Positions 31,381-38,971 of a stretch of DNA of 64,000 nt are shown piece after piece. The DNA is from Isoalcanivorax indicus (GTDB lineage Bacteria; Pseudomonadota; Gammaproteobacteria; Pseudomonadales; Alcanivoracaceae): the NCBI RefSeq assembly GCF_003259185.1, contig NZ_QGMP01000001.1:496001-560000 (forward strand). Reading direction: 5' to 3'. The notes under the pieces are model-generated. The model was not told where the DNA came from and did not search any database. It saw only the letters and a program-made list of their open reading frames with translations. Position numbers and translations under genes: made by a program. Each line of letters begins with the position of its first letter. The stretch's first letter is position 1.

Positions 31381-33288
31381 ATGCGCAGGCAGAGCGGGCG
31401 TTTCTGGTCAGGCAATCTGGGACAGCGCAGCCTTGTGCTCACTCTGATGCCGCTGGTGCTGGCGGCCACGACGATGGCCGTGTTGCTTTATACGCTGGCG
31501 CAGACGCAGCAGGCTGACGATGAAGTGCAACGTGGTCTGCGTGCGCTGGGTCAGATTCATGCTGTGCATGCAGCGCTGGCGGAAGCCGCCAGTGGCGTGC
31601 GCGGCTTCATCATTACCCAGGACGAGACGTTCCTGCGTCCTTACGAACGGGCGCAAGATCAGCTCCGAGAGGCGCTCAGGCGTCTCGAGCGTGATACCCA
31701 GGATACGGTTCAGCTTCAGCAACTGGCAGAGATATCCGAGCTGGTTGATGTGAAGCTCTCGAATCTGGCGACCTTGACCGTGCTCTCCCGGGAGCTGAGC
31801 GGCGGGCAGATGCTGGCGTATTCACGTGACAACAAGGAGCTGCTTGATCGACTCCGCCGTCGTATCGCCTTGATGGAGGAACGTGAAAACCGGATCATCG
31901 CGGATCTTCAGCAACAGCAACGTCGAACGCGCCAGATCGGTCATGCATCCATGCTCGCCGCCGTGCTCGCCACCTTTGTGCTGGCGTCACTGTTATCGCA
32001 GCGCTTCGCCGCCCGTCTGATTCGCCGTATCCGGCATCTGCGCGACAACGCACGTCGCATCAGCCAGAGGGAACCCCTGCAGCCCTATACCCACGAGGAG
32101 GCTGATGAACTGGCGGAGCTGGACCAGCTGCTGGTGCAGACCGGCCATACCCTGTATGAAAAAATCGCTGAGCTGGAAGCGGCCCGGGAAACGGCGGAAG
32201 AGGCCAGCCGTGCCAAGACGCGATTCTTGTCACGTACCAGCCATGAGTTGCGTACACCGTTGAATGCCGTCATCGGCTTCAGTGCACTGCTGAAAAAGCA
32301 TCTGGAGTTGCCTGCTCAGCGCCGCCAGATCGATGCGATCCAGCACAGTGCCGAGCACCTGTTGCAACTGGTCAATGATCTCCTGGACATGTCGCGCATC
32401 GAGGCCGGCCAGCTGACCCTCAAACTGGAGAGCGTCGACGTGCCCGAGCAGATCGCGCGTGCGCTGGACATCGTCCATGGTCGGGCCGCCGCGCGGGATA
32501 TCCGCCTGTTTCGCGAGGGGTGTGAGGCGCTGCCCGCAGTGGTGGCCGACACCAGCCGTGTTCTCCAGGTTCTGATCAATCTGCTCGACAACGCGGCCAA
32601 GTTTTCATCGCCGGGCAGCGCGGTGGTGATTCGCGCTGAAGCGCAGGCAGAATACGTCCGCCTGCATGTGATTGATGAGGGGCCGGGCATTCATCCCGAC
32701 TTTCATGCCGACCTGTTTCGACCCTTTTCACGCCAGGACAGTCAGATGGAAGGCGTGGGGCTGGGGTTGGCGATCAGCCATGGGCTGATGGAGGCCATGG
32801 GCGGCACCCTGACGTTTGCCCCGACGGCCCACGGCGGCAGCTGCTTTACGTTGCAACTGCCGCGCAGCGGGCAGCCACCAGAGAGAACCGCCGCGCCTTC
32901 CTTGGCCGTGCCGGACGCGTTGCCGCCGCGGCGGCCTGCGCTAGCCCCATTGCAACTGCTGCTGTGCACACGCGACGATGTGTTTGCCATGCAGATTGAT
33001 GCCACCGCCCAACGTCTCGGGCTGTCCTGCAGGCGAGTCGAACCCGGTGTTGCGCTGCCTTCTTCGATGATCCGCGAGTCATGGTTGCTGGTGCACGATG
33101 CCGAGGAGCCCCCGGCGTGGCCGGACGACATGCCGCCGCCGAGGGTCTGCCTGTGGCGTGATGCGCCGGAATATTTGCCAGTGCTGCCCTGCGAAGTGCG
33201 TGTGCTGGCCCACGATGCGCCGCCCAGTGCATGGCGCAACCACCTTCAGGAGTTACTGGATGAGCATCTCGCGCCCGGCAATGCGTGA
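31381..33288 (+). CDS. CHASE3-domain sensor histidine kinase with degenerate C-terminal domain
   Basis: A 635-residue kinase. TM1 is at about 20-42, a CHASE3-like helical periplasmic domain at about 45-185 (GVRGFIITQDETFLRPYERAQ), and TM2 at about 192-210. HAMP follows (RRIRHLRDNARRIS), then HisKA FLSRTSHELRTPLNAVIGFSALL and HATPase (NLLDNAAKFSSPGS, VIDEGPGIHPDF, GVGLGLAISHGLM). The last 115 residues (PLQLLLCTRDDVFAMQID.. WRNHLQELLDEH) have receiver-like length but no acidic pocket or phospho-Asp, so they look like a decayed or pseudo-receiver. It overlaps the downstream single-domain receiver by 29 nt, so the two form a cognate pair. Confidence 0.92.
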   Translation: MRRQSGRFWSGNLGQRSLVLTLMPLVLAATTMAVLLYTLAQTQQADDEVQRGLRALGQIHAVHAALAEAASGVRGFIITQDETFLRPYERAQDQLREALRRLERDTQDTVQLQQLAEISELVDVKLSNLATLTVLSRELSGGQMLAYSRDNKELLDRLRRRIALMEERENRIIADLQQQQRRTRQIGHASMLAAVLATFVLASLLSQRFAARLIRRIRHLRDNARRISQREPLQPYTHEEADELAELDQLLVQTGHTLYEKIAELEAARETAEEASRAKTRFLSRTSHELRTPLNAVIGFSALLKKHLELPAQRRQIDAIQHSAEHLLQLVNDLLDMSRIEAGQLTLKLESVDVPEQIARALDIVHGRAAARDIRLFREGCEALPAVVADTSRVLQVLINLLDNAAKFSSPGSAVVIRAEAQAEYVRLHVIDEGPGIHPDFHADLFRPFSRQDSQMEGVGLGLAISHGLMEAMGGTLTFAPTAHGGSCFTLQLPRSGQPPERTAAPSLAVPDALPPRRPALAPLQLLLCTRDDVFAMQIDATAQRLGLSCRRVEPGVALPSSMIRESWLLVHDAEEPPAWPDDMPPPRVCLWRDAPEYLPVLPCEVRVLAHDAPPSAWRNHLQELLDEHLAPGNA

Positions 33289-33739
33289 CGCACGCTTGCT
33301 GATTGTTGATGACGAACCGGCCAATCTGGCGTTGCTGGAGCAGATATTCACGGAGGAAGGCTTTGAGCAGGTGCTGTCTACCGTGGATGCCACCAGGGTG
33401 CCTGGCCTGATTCAGGGGTATCGGCCGGATATCGTGTTGCTGGATTTGCGCATGCCCGAGGTTGATGGTTACAGCCTGCTGACGCTGATCGAAGAGCAGC
33501 GTCGCGAGGGCAACTGGATTCCGGTGCTGGTGCTGACGGCGGACGTGACCCGTGACGCGCGCTACAAAGCCCTGTCGTTGGGTGCTTCGGATTTTCTGAC
33601 CAAACCGTTTGATCCCGTGGAAGTGATTTTACGAGCCTGGAACCTGCTTGAAACACGCTTGCTTTACCGAACCCTGTCCGAGCTGGGCGAAGTGCCCGAC
33701 CTGGCCGCCGAGCGGCGGCCATGGCGGGCGTTGCGTTGA
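33260..33739 (+). CDS. single-domain response regulator with C-terminal helix
   Basis: A 159-residue protein: a complete receiver (ARLLIVDDEPANLALLEQIF; phospho-Asp in IVLLDLRMPEVDG; VLTAD; DFLTKPFDPVEV) followed by only about 30 residues and no recognisable output domain. It probably works by protein-protein contact, as CheY-like or RpfG-like truncated regulators do. The start at ATG 33260 was chosen because AGGAG at 33248-33252 gives a 7-nt spacing; an internal ATG at 33281 is also possible. It is the last gene of the signalling operon, overlapping the CHASE3 kinase. Confidence 0.9.
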   Translation: MSISRPAMRDARLLIVDDEPANLALLEQIFTEEGFEQVLSTVDATRVPGLIQGYRPDIVLLDLRMPEVDGYSLLTLIEEQRREGNWIPVLVLTADVTRDARYKALSLGASDFLTKPFDPVEVILRAWNLLETRLLYRTLSELGEVPDLAAERRPWRALR

Positions 33740-33749
33740 GGTAGGGCCC

Positions 33750-34208
33750 TTATCCCTCAACATGCATGAGGGTGCGTGAAACGTCCCGGTTGCTGATGAA
33801 GAAGCCGTTATCCACGGGTTTGCGCTGGGTCACTGTCTCAAGGCGACACATCCCCGTGGGGGCTATGCGGTGCCCCGTCCAGCCCAGAAAGCGGCGTTCC
33901 GAGACATTGGCGCAAATGATATCGCGGTCCCCGAATGCCATCACAATGGCGCTTTGCCCGGTATCAAAACGCAGGCCCTCCACCGCGACCCGCTCGAAGT
34001 GCATGGGCGACTCGTCCCAGGCCGGATCCAGCTGGAAGCTGACCGAGATCCAGGCGCGGCCCAGTTCCGGGTTGATCTGGAACTGCGTGTACGGGTGGTA
34101 TGCACGAACGTGGCCATGGTCAGCCAGCGTCAGGGTGACGGCCCCGCTGTGTGCCAGGCTTGCTGCGACCAGCAGGGCGCTACCGATCAGGAAGCGTGAT
34201 GTATTCAT
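33750..34208 (-). CDS. secreted protein of unknown function
   Basis: A 152-residue precursor with signal peptide (MNTSRFLIGSALLVAASLAHS, cut near residue 21). The mature part is beta-rich with HVRAYHPYTQFQINPELGRAWISVSFQLDP, FERVAVEGLRFDTGQSAIVMAFGDRDIICANV and two Cys that could form a disulfide. I recognise no family. GAGGTG lies 6 nt before the ATG. It ends 10 bp from the convergent response-regulator gene. Its upstream region carries the same roughly 80-bp block with palindrome as the gene at 35573-36145, so the two are probably co-regulated and together with the porin form one response unit. Confidence 0.75.
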   Translation of the reverse strand: MNTSRFLIGSALLVAASLAHSGAVTLTLADHGHVRAYHPYTQFQINPELGRAWISVSFQLDPAWDESPMHFERVAVEGLRFDTGQSAIVMAFGDRDIICANVSERRFLGWTGHRIAPTGMCRLETVTQRKPVDNGFFISNRDVSRTLMHVEG

Positions 34209-34243
34209 GGTGTTCACCTCGATTCAGTGAGAGTTCAGGGTTG

Positions 34244-34324
34244 CGGGATCATGATGGGGGGGTCAGCCAGGTTGCCGCGTCTGCTGCAGGAGGGAAGAGT
34301 GCGTATGCTGATCGGCATATGCGC
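34244..34324. promoter_or_regulatory. duplicated regulatory block with palindrome (copy B)
   Basis: Upstream of the secreted-protein gene at 34208. On the minus strand it shares with copy A an imperfect palindrome centred at 34311-34312 (TATGCCGATCAGCATA), then ACTCTTCCCTCCTGC, a CAGACGC tail and an ATCATGA-CCCG segment. About three quarters of the positions are identical with the same spacing. The palindrome has one internal mismatch in this copy. Confidence 0.7.
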
Positions 34325-34329
34325 TGGCC

Positions 34330-35481
34330 TCAGAAAGCGAGCTGTGCACGTATCGCCAGTTGCCGCGTGCGGTCACCGGTAAAGGTGTTATCGCCCAGGG
34401 TGTAGTTCGCCATGAAGCGAACGGCCGGGTTGGCGAAATAGTTGATGCCGAAGGTGATCGACTCGGCCTGCATATCAGTCATGTCACTATTTTCAATATG
34501 GTCATAGCGCGCGGTAAGTTGCACGACATTGAAGCCTGTCGGTGAGCGAAACACCGCCCGTTCGGCGTCGTAGGGACGCCTGTGCCGGTTCAGGGTGTAG
34601 CCGCCCTGGAGATAGTGCGCGTTGACGCGTTGCGTTGGCCCTGATGCGCTCTGGAACTCGGCGGCAACGTACTCCGCCTGGGCAAAGAAGCCTCCGGCAG
34701 CGAGGGCCGCCTCCAACCCCAGGGCATCGACGCGACCACCTTCCAGAGTGGTAGCAATACGCTGGGATGGGCCGCGCCGACCGGCGTACAACGCATTGGC
34801 GTTGAAGGCGGGTGTCGTGGCGGTGCCGTTTTCGTGGGAAAAGGATGCCCCCAGATGCACGACCCGCTGCTCGGTCATGACCGGGGTGGCGGTAACGCGG
34901 CCGGCGGCGCCTAAGCCATCATTTCGCGTGGCGCCCGCGGCACGGGTATTGAATCCGGATACCCCCAGGGTGTGGCGGCTTCCTGACACCAGATAGCCAA
35001 CCCCTTGCTGCCACTGTCTGCCTGCGTGAATACCGGTGGCCGAGGCAAAGGGGCGCTCCATCATCAGGATGTGATTGGAGCTGGTGAGTTCCTCCATGCC
35101 GCGGTATGGCTTGAATTGGCCAATGGTCAGTTGACCGGGCCCCAGTCGGGTGGCCATGAACAGGCTCCTGAAACCGGAGCCCGCTCTTTCATCCTGGCCC
35201 GCAAAATCATTCTCAAGGGTGTATTCCCAGTCATGCAGTTTGCCACGCAGTGTCAGGCGGGCCCGGCGAAATTCTGTGGTGCTGACTGAGTTTTCGATAT
35301 CGTTGTCAAAAAGATAAGTATCGAAATGGATACGTGCGCTGACACGACCTTCGAACTGGCCATCAGCGGACCGGACTGTCAGGCCCCCTCGTGTCTCGGC
35401 GATGTCGGCGGTGGTCTTGCCTGGCAGCATCAGTGCCATGCTCGCAGCAAGAGCAGAACAGGTTCTCCAGCGAAGATTCAT
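34330..35481 (-). CDS. phosphate-selective porin O/P family outer-membrane protein
   Basis: A 383-residue precursor with signal peptide (about 1-25, ending KTTA) and the OprO/OprP-type 16-strand barrel: GLTVRSADGQFEGRVSARIHFDTYLFD, TEFRRARLTLRGKLHDWEYTLENDFAG, FKPYRGMEELTSSNHILMMERPFAS, and the C-terminal strand RQLAIRAQLAF with terminal Phe. OprP takes up phosphate and OprO polyphosphate; substrate choice depends on loop-3 arginines and lysines that I cannot place with confidence. It lies downstream of the SnoaL-like gene (91 bp, with a hairpin) on the same strand and upstream of the secreted-protein gene. Confidence 0.87.
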   Translation of the reverse strand: MNLRWRTCSALAASMALMLPGKTTADIAETRGGLTVRSADGQFEGRVSARIHFDTYLFDNDIENSVSTTEFRRARLTLRGKLHDWEYTLENDFAGQDERAGSGFRSLFMATRLGPGQLTIGQFKPYRGMEELTSSNHILMMERPFASATGIHAGRQWQQGVGYLVSGSRHTLGVSGFNTRAAGATRNDGLGAAGRVTATPVMTEQRVVHLGASFSHENGTATTPAFNANALYAGRRGPSQRIATTLEGGRVDALGLEAALAAGGFFAQAEYVAAEFQSASGPTQRVNAHYLQGGYTLNRHRRPYDAERAVFRSPTGFNVVQLTARYDHIENSDMTDMQAESITFGINYFANPAVRFMANYTLGDNTFTGDRTRQLAIRAQLAF

Positions 35482-35510
35482 GTCAACCTCTCGATGCCGG
35501 ACCAGGTCAT

Positions 35511-35536
35511 CGCCCGCGGTGTCAGCACCGCGGGCG
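35511..35536. terminator. strong hairpin between the SnoaL-like gene and the porin gene
   Basis: CGCCCGCGGT - GTCAGC - ACCGCGGGCG, a perfect 10-bp GC stem. It lacks a T run on the minus strand, so it is more likely to stop degradation or allow partial read-through into the porin gene than to terminate fully. Confidence 0.5.
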
Positions 35537-35572
35537 AAAATGGATCAGCCCTGCGTTACGGTAGAGGTGAGC

Positions 35573-36145
35573 TCAGGGCTGATACGGCAGCGAAGAGTGA
35601 TGCAGCACGATGCGCAGCGTCCCCTCGCTGTCGAGCGAGTAACCCCAGGTCTTGTCGACCGTGGTGACATGGCCATGCTTGTCGGTGATCGACACGTTGC
35701 CCATGCTCATGGCGGTATTGCCATCGATAAACAGCGCGGCGTTATCCACCTCGACACTGCGCCAGCCTTTCAGGGCGAAGCCGCTGTCGTTCGGAAACTG
35801 GTCATCGTGGCCGACGAAATAGGCCAGCGCACCGTCGGCGGTGGTGCGGAAGGTTTGTGGTGCCACCGTCAGTGTCGGTTTGAACAGTACCGGCCCGAGG
35901 TTGTAGCCGTAAGCCGCGTCGATAACGCTTCGCGCCGTGGCGCGGGCACGCTCGATACCGCCAGCCTCATAATCCTTGCTGATCTGGACCAGGGCATTGC
36001 CCCAGGCCTGCTGAGCAGCCAGGACATCGGCTTCGGAAATACCGGCGTTGCCATGTTGCGGCGAAGCGCAGGCTGCGGTGGTGACGCCGGCAAGCACTGC
36101 AACAGCCAGGGGGGTGCGCAGGAAAGACAAGGCAGAAACCGTCAT
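35573..36145 (-). CDS. secreted SnoaL/NTF2-like protein
   Basis: A 190-residue precursor with a hydrophobic signal (about residues 8-27). The Cys in TAACASP could also be a lipobox. The body is NTF2/SnoaL-like: AAQQAWGNALVQISKDYEAGG, TADGALAYFVGHDDQF, TAMSMGNVSITDKHGHVTTVDKTWGYSLDSEGTLRIVLHHSSLPY, the last being the family's H-x-S terminal motif seen in DUF4440/CaMKII-association-type domains. Close homologues in databases have sometimes been labelled phosphoribosyl-AMP cyclohydrolase; nothing in this sequence supports that. It is preceded by copy A of the regulatory block with a perfect 26-bp palindrome. Confidence 0.78.
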   Translation of the reverse strand: MTVSALSFLRTPLAVAVLAGVTTAACASPQHGNAGISEADVLAAQQAWGNALVQISKDYEAGGIERARATARSVIDAAYGYNLGPVLFKPTLTVAPQTFRTTADGALAYFVGHDDQFPNDSGFALKGWRSVEVDNAALFIDGNTAMSMGNVSITDKHGHVTTVDKTWGYSLDSEGTLRIVLHHSSLPYQP

Positions 36146-36177
36146 GTGAACCTCCAGTGTGTAGACCCGTTGAATGA

Positions 36178-36257
36178 CGGGGTCATGATGGAGGCTCAGT
36201 CCGGCCGCTGCGTCTGCCGCAGGAGGGAAGAGCGTGTATGCCGATCGGCATACACGC
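36178..36257. promoter_or_regulatory. duplicated regulatory block with perfect 26-bp palindrome (copy A)
   Basis: The positions 36232-36257 are perfectly palindromic; the core is GTATGCCGATCGGCATAC and each 13-nt arm reads GCGTGTATGCCGA. On the gene side follow CTCTTCCCTCCTGC, GGCAGACGC and ATCATGACCCCG, matching copy B at 34244-34324 in order and spacing. It lies 87 bp upstream of the SnoaL-like gene and about 15 bp before the end of the H-NS-like gene. It is a probable activator or repressor site for a dimeric regulator. Confidence 0.75.
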
Positions 36258-36275
36258 CGAATTCAGTACAGCGGA

Positions 36276-36491
36276 TCAGCTGGCGTGCGAATCGCCGTTG
36301 TCGTGGCGGCGCAACCCGGCCGCCAGGCGCGAGCGATCAATGGCGCGCGGTGCATTGGCTTGCGCCTGCACGCGGGCCTGAGCTTCAGCCTCGCGCGCTT
36401 GCTGCTCACGGCGCTTGCGCAGCAGGACTTCGGCGTCGGCAATGACTTCTTTCAATTGCGGTACGGTGAGATTGTCCAGAACAATGGCCAT
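36276..36491 (-). CDS. small H-NS-N-terminus-like protein
   Basis: A 71-residue protein MAIVLDNLTVPQLKEVIADAEVLLRKRREQQ... with a predicted coiled coil (residues 5-45) and a basic tail (RSRLAAGLRRHD). The start resembles the oligomerisation domain of H-NS family proteins (M-I-L-x-L-S/T-x-x-E/Q-L), but the C-terminal DNA-binding motif (T-W-x-G-R-G-x-x-P) is absent. It could be an H-NS antagonist, a truncated paralogue or an unrelated coiled-coil protein. ATG 36491 is preceded by the AT-rich AAAAGATTTTAAT. A strong promoter about 140 bp upstream suggests a long 5' leader. Low certainty on family. Confidence 0.55.
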   Translation of the reverse strand: MAIVLDNLTVPQLKEVIADAEVLLRKRREQQAREAEAQARVQAQANAPRAIDRSRLAAGLRRHDNGDSHAS

Positions 36492-36631
36492 ATTAAAATC
36501 TTTTGAAGTGTTCGAATAAAACGGCGTGCCACACGACACAAGGTGATGGCAGAAAGGCGCCGTCCCCGGAAATGAAAAGTAAAAATGAATAAAACGTGAA
36601 AGGGCGATGACGTGTTAATCGCCAAGACGCT

Positions 36632-36661
36632 TTTATACCGCTAAAGCCTTAAAACCGTCAA
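36632..36661 (-). promoter_or_regulatory. sigma-70 promoter for the H-NS-like gene
   Basis: Minus strand TTGACG (36656-36661) - 18 bp - TATAAA (36632-36637). The surrounding 200 bp (36492-36693) are much more AT-rich than the rest of the window and contain no other gene. The implied 5' leader is about 130 nt and includes GGCGAT / ATCGCC near its start, a possible small stem. Confidence 0.6.
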
Positions 36662-36693
36662 GGCGCATTTTGTGCAGGCCCATGGCGCGCAAA

Positions 36694-37821
36694 TCACGCA
36701 ATACACCGAAACGCCCGCTTTTCCACCTCCGTCTCGATATTCGCCGTCAACATCCTGCGCGACAGCCGGAAGTTACAGGCACCAAACAACCTCCCCAGGC
36801 CGGGCACCCGATAATGCAGTCGTGTCTGCACGCGGTTATTGAAGGTCAGCAGCTTGATCGCCGCGCGCCAGGCGCGGGAGCGGGGCAGCTGATACTGGCG
36901 GGCGCGCTCTTCGCCCAGGCAGGTGGCGCACAGTTCGAACATCATGCCGGCGGGCAGGTACATCGGCGGCCTCCCGGCGGTGCCGGTGATCAGCTCGTGC
37001 ACGCGTTCCACGGTGATGGGTTTGATCTCGTGTTCGCGTTCCATGATGCGGTCGTAGGCCAGGGCTTCGTCTTCCGGGCTGGTGGTCAGGAATTCATCGG
37101 TCACGCCGTTCAGGTAGGCCACGTAACGCCAGAAGTGATGGGTGGCTTCGCGATCTTCGCGGCTCAGGGTGGCGCCGAGGCGGGCCATGCCGCGCACTGC
37201 CAGATGGTTGAATTCGATGATGGTGAAGAGCATGTCTTCCTGGTTGATGGGGTGGTCGAACTGCGCGCTATCCCAGCCCTTGTTCAGCAGATGGCGGCGC
37301 ACCATGGCATGCAGCAGGCGCACTTCCATGATGGTGCGGTGGCCGGGCCCGCCGGGCCGCAGGCCGTTGGGGGCCTGGCTGTTGTGGGTCATCTGACCGG
37401 TTTCGTACAGGCGCTTGATGACTTTTTCCGGCTTGAAGCGGCCGGTGGCGGCCAGCACTTCCGAGGCCTTGTTCAGCCCGGCGCCTTCGGCCAGACCGCC
37501 GACCAGGAGCACGACGCCGCGGGTCTGGCCAAAGGCCAGTTGCACCCGGCGGGCGCGCTCGATCAGGTCCCAGTCGACCCAGTCCGGCACGGTCCAGGAG
37601 TAATCCAGGAACGCTTGAAAGACGCCGCCTTCGCTGTCGGCGCGGGCCATCACCTCGTCCAGCATCTGCGAGGGCAAATGGCGCTTGAGTTGGGCAGCCA
37701 CCTGGTCTGCCAGTGGGTCGCCGGTCTGGCGCATGCGGTTCATGAAGGCGTCGCTGTAGCGGCCGTTCCGGGTATCGTGGTGGGCGGCGTTGGGGGAGCG
37801 GGCGGCAGCGCTGGCAGTCAT
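36694..37821 (-). CDS. oxygenase MpaB/DUF2236 family protein
   Basis: A 375-residue member of the MpaB/DUF2236 family, a haem-type oxygenase superfamily including latex-clearing protein Lcp and the fungal MpaB that cleaves a prenyl chain. Recognisable segments: DYSWTVPDWVDWDLIERARR, LLVGGLAEGAGLNKASEVLAATGRF, HRTIMEVRLLHAMVRRHL (conserved Arg and His of the haem pocket), INQEDMLFTIIEFNHLAVRGM, and GRPPMYLPAGMMF. The substrate is probably a long unsaturated or isoprenoid hydrocarbon; this is inference. It is divergent from the MaoC/thiolase-like pair across 244 bp, with a perfect TetR-type inverted repeat just downstream of a TATAAA box on its side. Confidence 0.87.
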   Translation of the reverse strand: MTASAAARSPNAAHHDTRNGRYSDAFMNRMRQTGDPLADQVAAQLKRHLPSQMLDEVMARADSEGGVFQAFLDYSWTVPDWVDWDLIERARRVQLAFGQTRGVVLLVGGLAEGAGLNKASEVLAATGRFKPEKVIKRLYETGQMTHNSQAPNGLRPGGPGHRTIMEVRLLHAMVRRHLLNKGWDSAQFDHPINQEDMLFTIIEFNHLAVRGMARLGATLSREDREATHHFWRYVAYLNGVTDEFLTTSPEDEALAYDRIMEREHEIKPITVERVHELITGTAGRPPMYLPAGMMFELCATCLGEERARQYQLPRSRAWRAAIKLLTFNNRVQTRLHYRVPGLGRLFGACNFRLSRRMLTANIETEVEKRAFRCIA

Positions 37822-37888
37822 GGGGGTCTCCTGGTACCGGGGTGCACTGTTCAGGTGTCTGCCTGATCATACGGGCCCGAAAACGAGA

Positions 37889-37904
37889 TGACTAACCAGT
37901 CATG
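37889..37904. promoter_or_regulatory. TetR-type inverted repeat upstream of the MpaB gene
   Basis: ATGACT-AACC-AGTCAT, perfect 6-bp arms. Six bases away lies TATAAA on the minus strand (37911-37916), so the repeat covers the expected start of the MpaB transcript and would act as a repressor site. The remaining 37822-38065 gap has no gene. The regulator is not in the immediate neighbourhood. Confidence 0.55.
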
Positions 37905-38065
37905 GGTCATTTATACAAGTGATTTCTCCCTGTATAGCGCCGGGAAGCGGCCAAACGGATTGACCGGAATGCTCAGGGTGCAACAGGCCTGTACGGTGGG
38001 GTCATGGCAGCGGATGCGGGGTCCACTAGAATCCGCTGCATGTTTCCTTTCACGGAAAAAAGACC

Positions 38066-38971
38066 ATGAATGAATCGTCTGCTGCGGTGTCGAGCCGCTT
38101 TATTCTGGAAAATCTGCCCGTCGCCTGGGCCATGGCCAGTGGTGGCCTGCGCTCGGTGCTGCCGTTGCCGAAGAAAAGCACGCTGGACACCACGCCGCTG
38201 GATCTGACCATGAAGGCGCCGTCTGCAGCACTGCTGGCGGCCTACGACGGCTGGAGTGGCATGGATGCCGCGCGCTTCGGTGACACCCTGGCGCCGCACT
38301 TTGCGGCGGCGCGCATGGCCATGGGGACCATCTCGCGTCTGACGGCACGGGCGCCCTATCCGCTGTTGAGCGTCCTGAATCAGGGCGTCAGCCTGCGCAT
38401 CAATACGCCGCTGTCGCGTACAGGTGTGTTCCAGTTGCACGGTGATTTGCTGGATGCCAGCGATGACGGCTACCGGGCGCGCATTCACAGCCGCATCAGC
38501 ATCGGGCCGAAGGATGATCCACAAGCGATGATCATCGATGCCTACGCGGCCGTGATGATCAGGTCGCGCCCCGACAAGGGCGGCAAAGAGACGGCGCCCG
38601 CAGAGCGGGACTTCACCACCATCGGCCAGTGGCAGGCAGGGGCGAAAGAGGGCGTGACCTTCTTCAAACTGACCGGTGACTTCAATCCGATTCATACCTT
38701 GCCAGCCATGGCCAAACGCACCCGCTTCAAGGGCTGCATAATGCATGGCTACGGATGCTTTGCGCAGGTGTTCGAAACCATCCGCAATCAGGGCTACGAC
38801 ATCGCAGAAATTGATGTGCGATTTATCCGGCCGTTGCCGCTGCCCAGCCCGGTGCTGTCAATCCAGATGACGCAGACGAAAGACGACCAGGGTCGCTACG
38901 GTATCCGGCTGGTGGATGATGCGGGCCATGTCTATCAGGCCGGTGATGTGCTGTTGAGGAGCGATGTATGA
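38066..38971 (+). CDS. MaoC-like hot-dog dehydratase
   Basis: A 301-residue double hot-dog protein. The second half has FFKLTGDFNPIHTLPAMAKRTRFKGCIMHGYGCFAQVF, the R-hydratase/MaoC catalytic motif with Asp and His (DxNPIH) and the substrate-loop Gly. It would hydrate or dehydrate (R)-3-hydroxyacyl/enoyl-CoA or an ACP substrate. The first half is a degenerate hot-dog repeat of about 150 residues. The gene is translationally coupled to a thiolase-like gene (ATGA overlap), so the two probably act on consecutive intermediates. A lone MaoC with about 300 residues is typical of the two-domain type. Confidence 0.88.
   Translation: MNESSAAVSSRFILENLPVAWAMASGGLRSVLPLPKKSTLDTTPLDLTMKAPSAALLAAYDGWSGMDAARFGDTLAPHFAAARMAMGTISRLTARAPYPLLSVLNQGVSLRINTPLSRTGVFQLHGDLLDASDDGYRARIHSRISIGPKDDPQAMIIDAYAAVMIRSRPDKGGKETAPAERDFTTIGQWQAGAKEGVTFFKLTGDFNPIHTLPAMAKRTRFKGCIMHGYGCFAQVFETIRNQGYDIAEIDVRFIRPLPLPSPVLSIQMTQTKDDQGRYGIRLVDDAGHVYQAGDVLLRSDV

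Noticed and set aside
35573-36145. Phosphoribosyl-AMP cyclohydrolase
   Set aside because: HisI enzymes are cytoplasmic with a Cys/Asp metal motif (CD..RDCDRDAL region). This protein has a signal peptide and an NTF2/SnoaL-like end.
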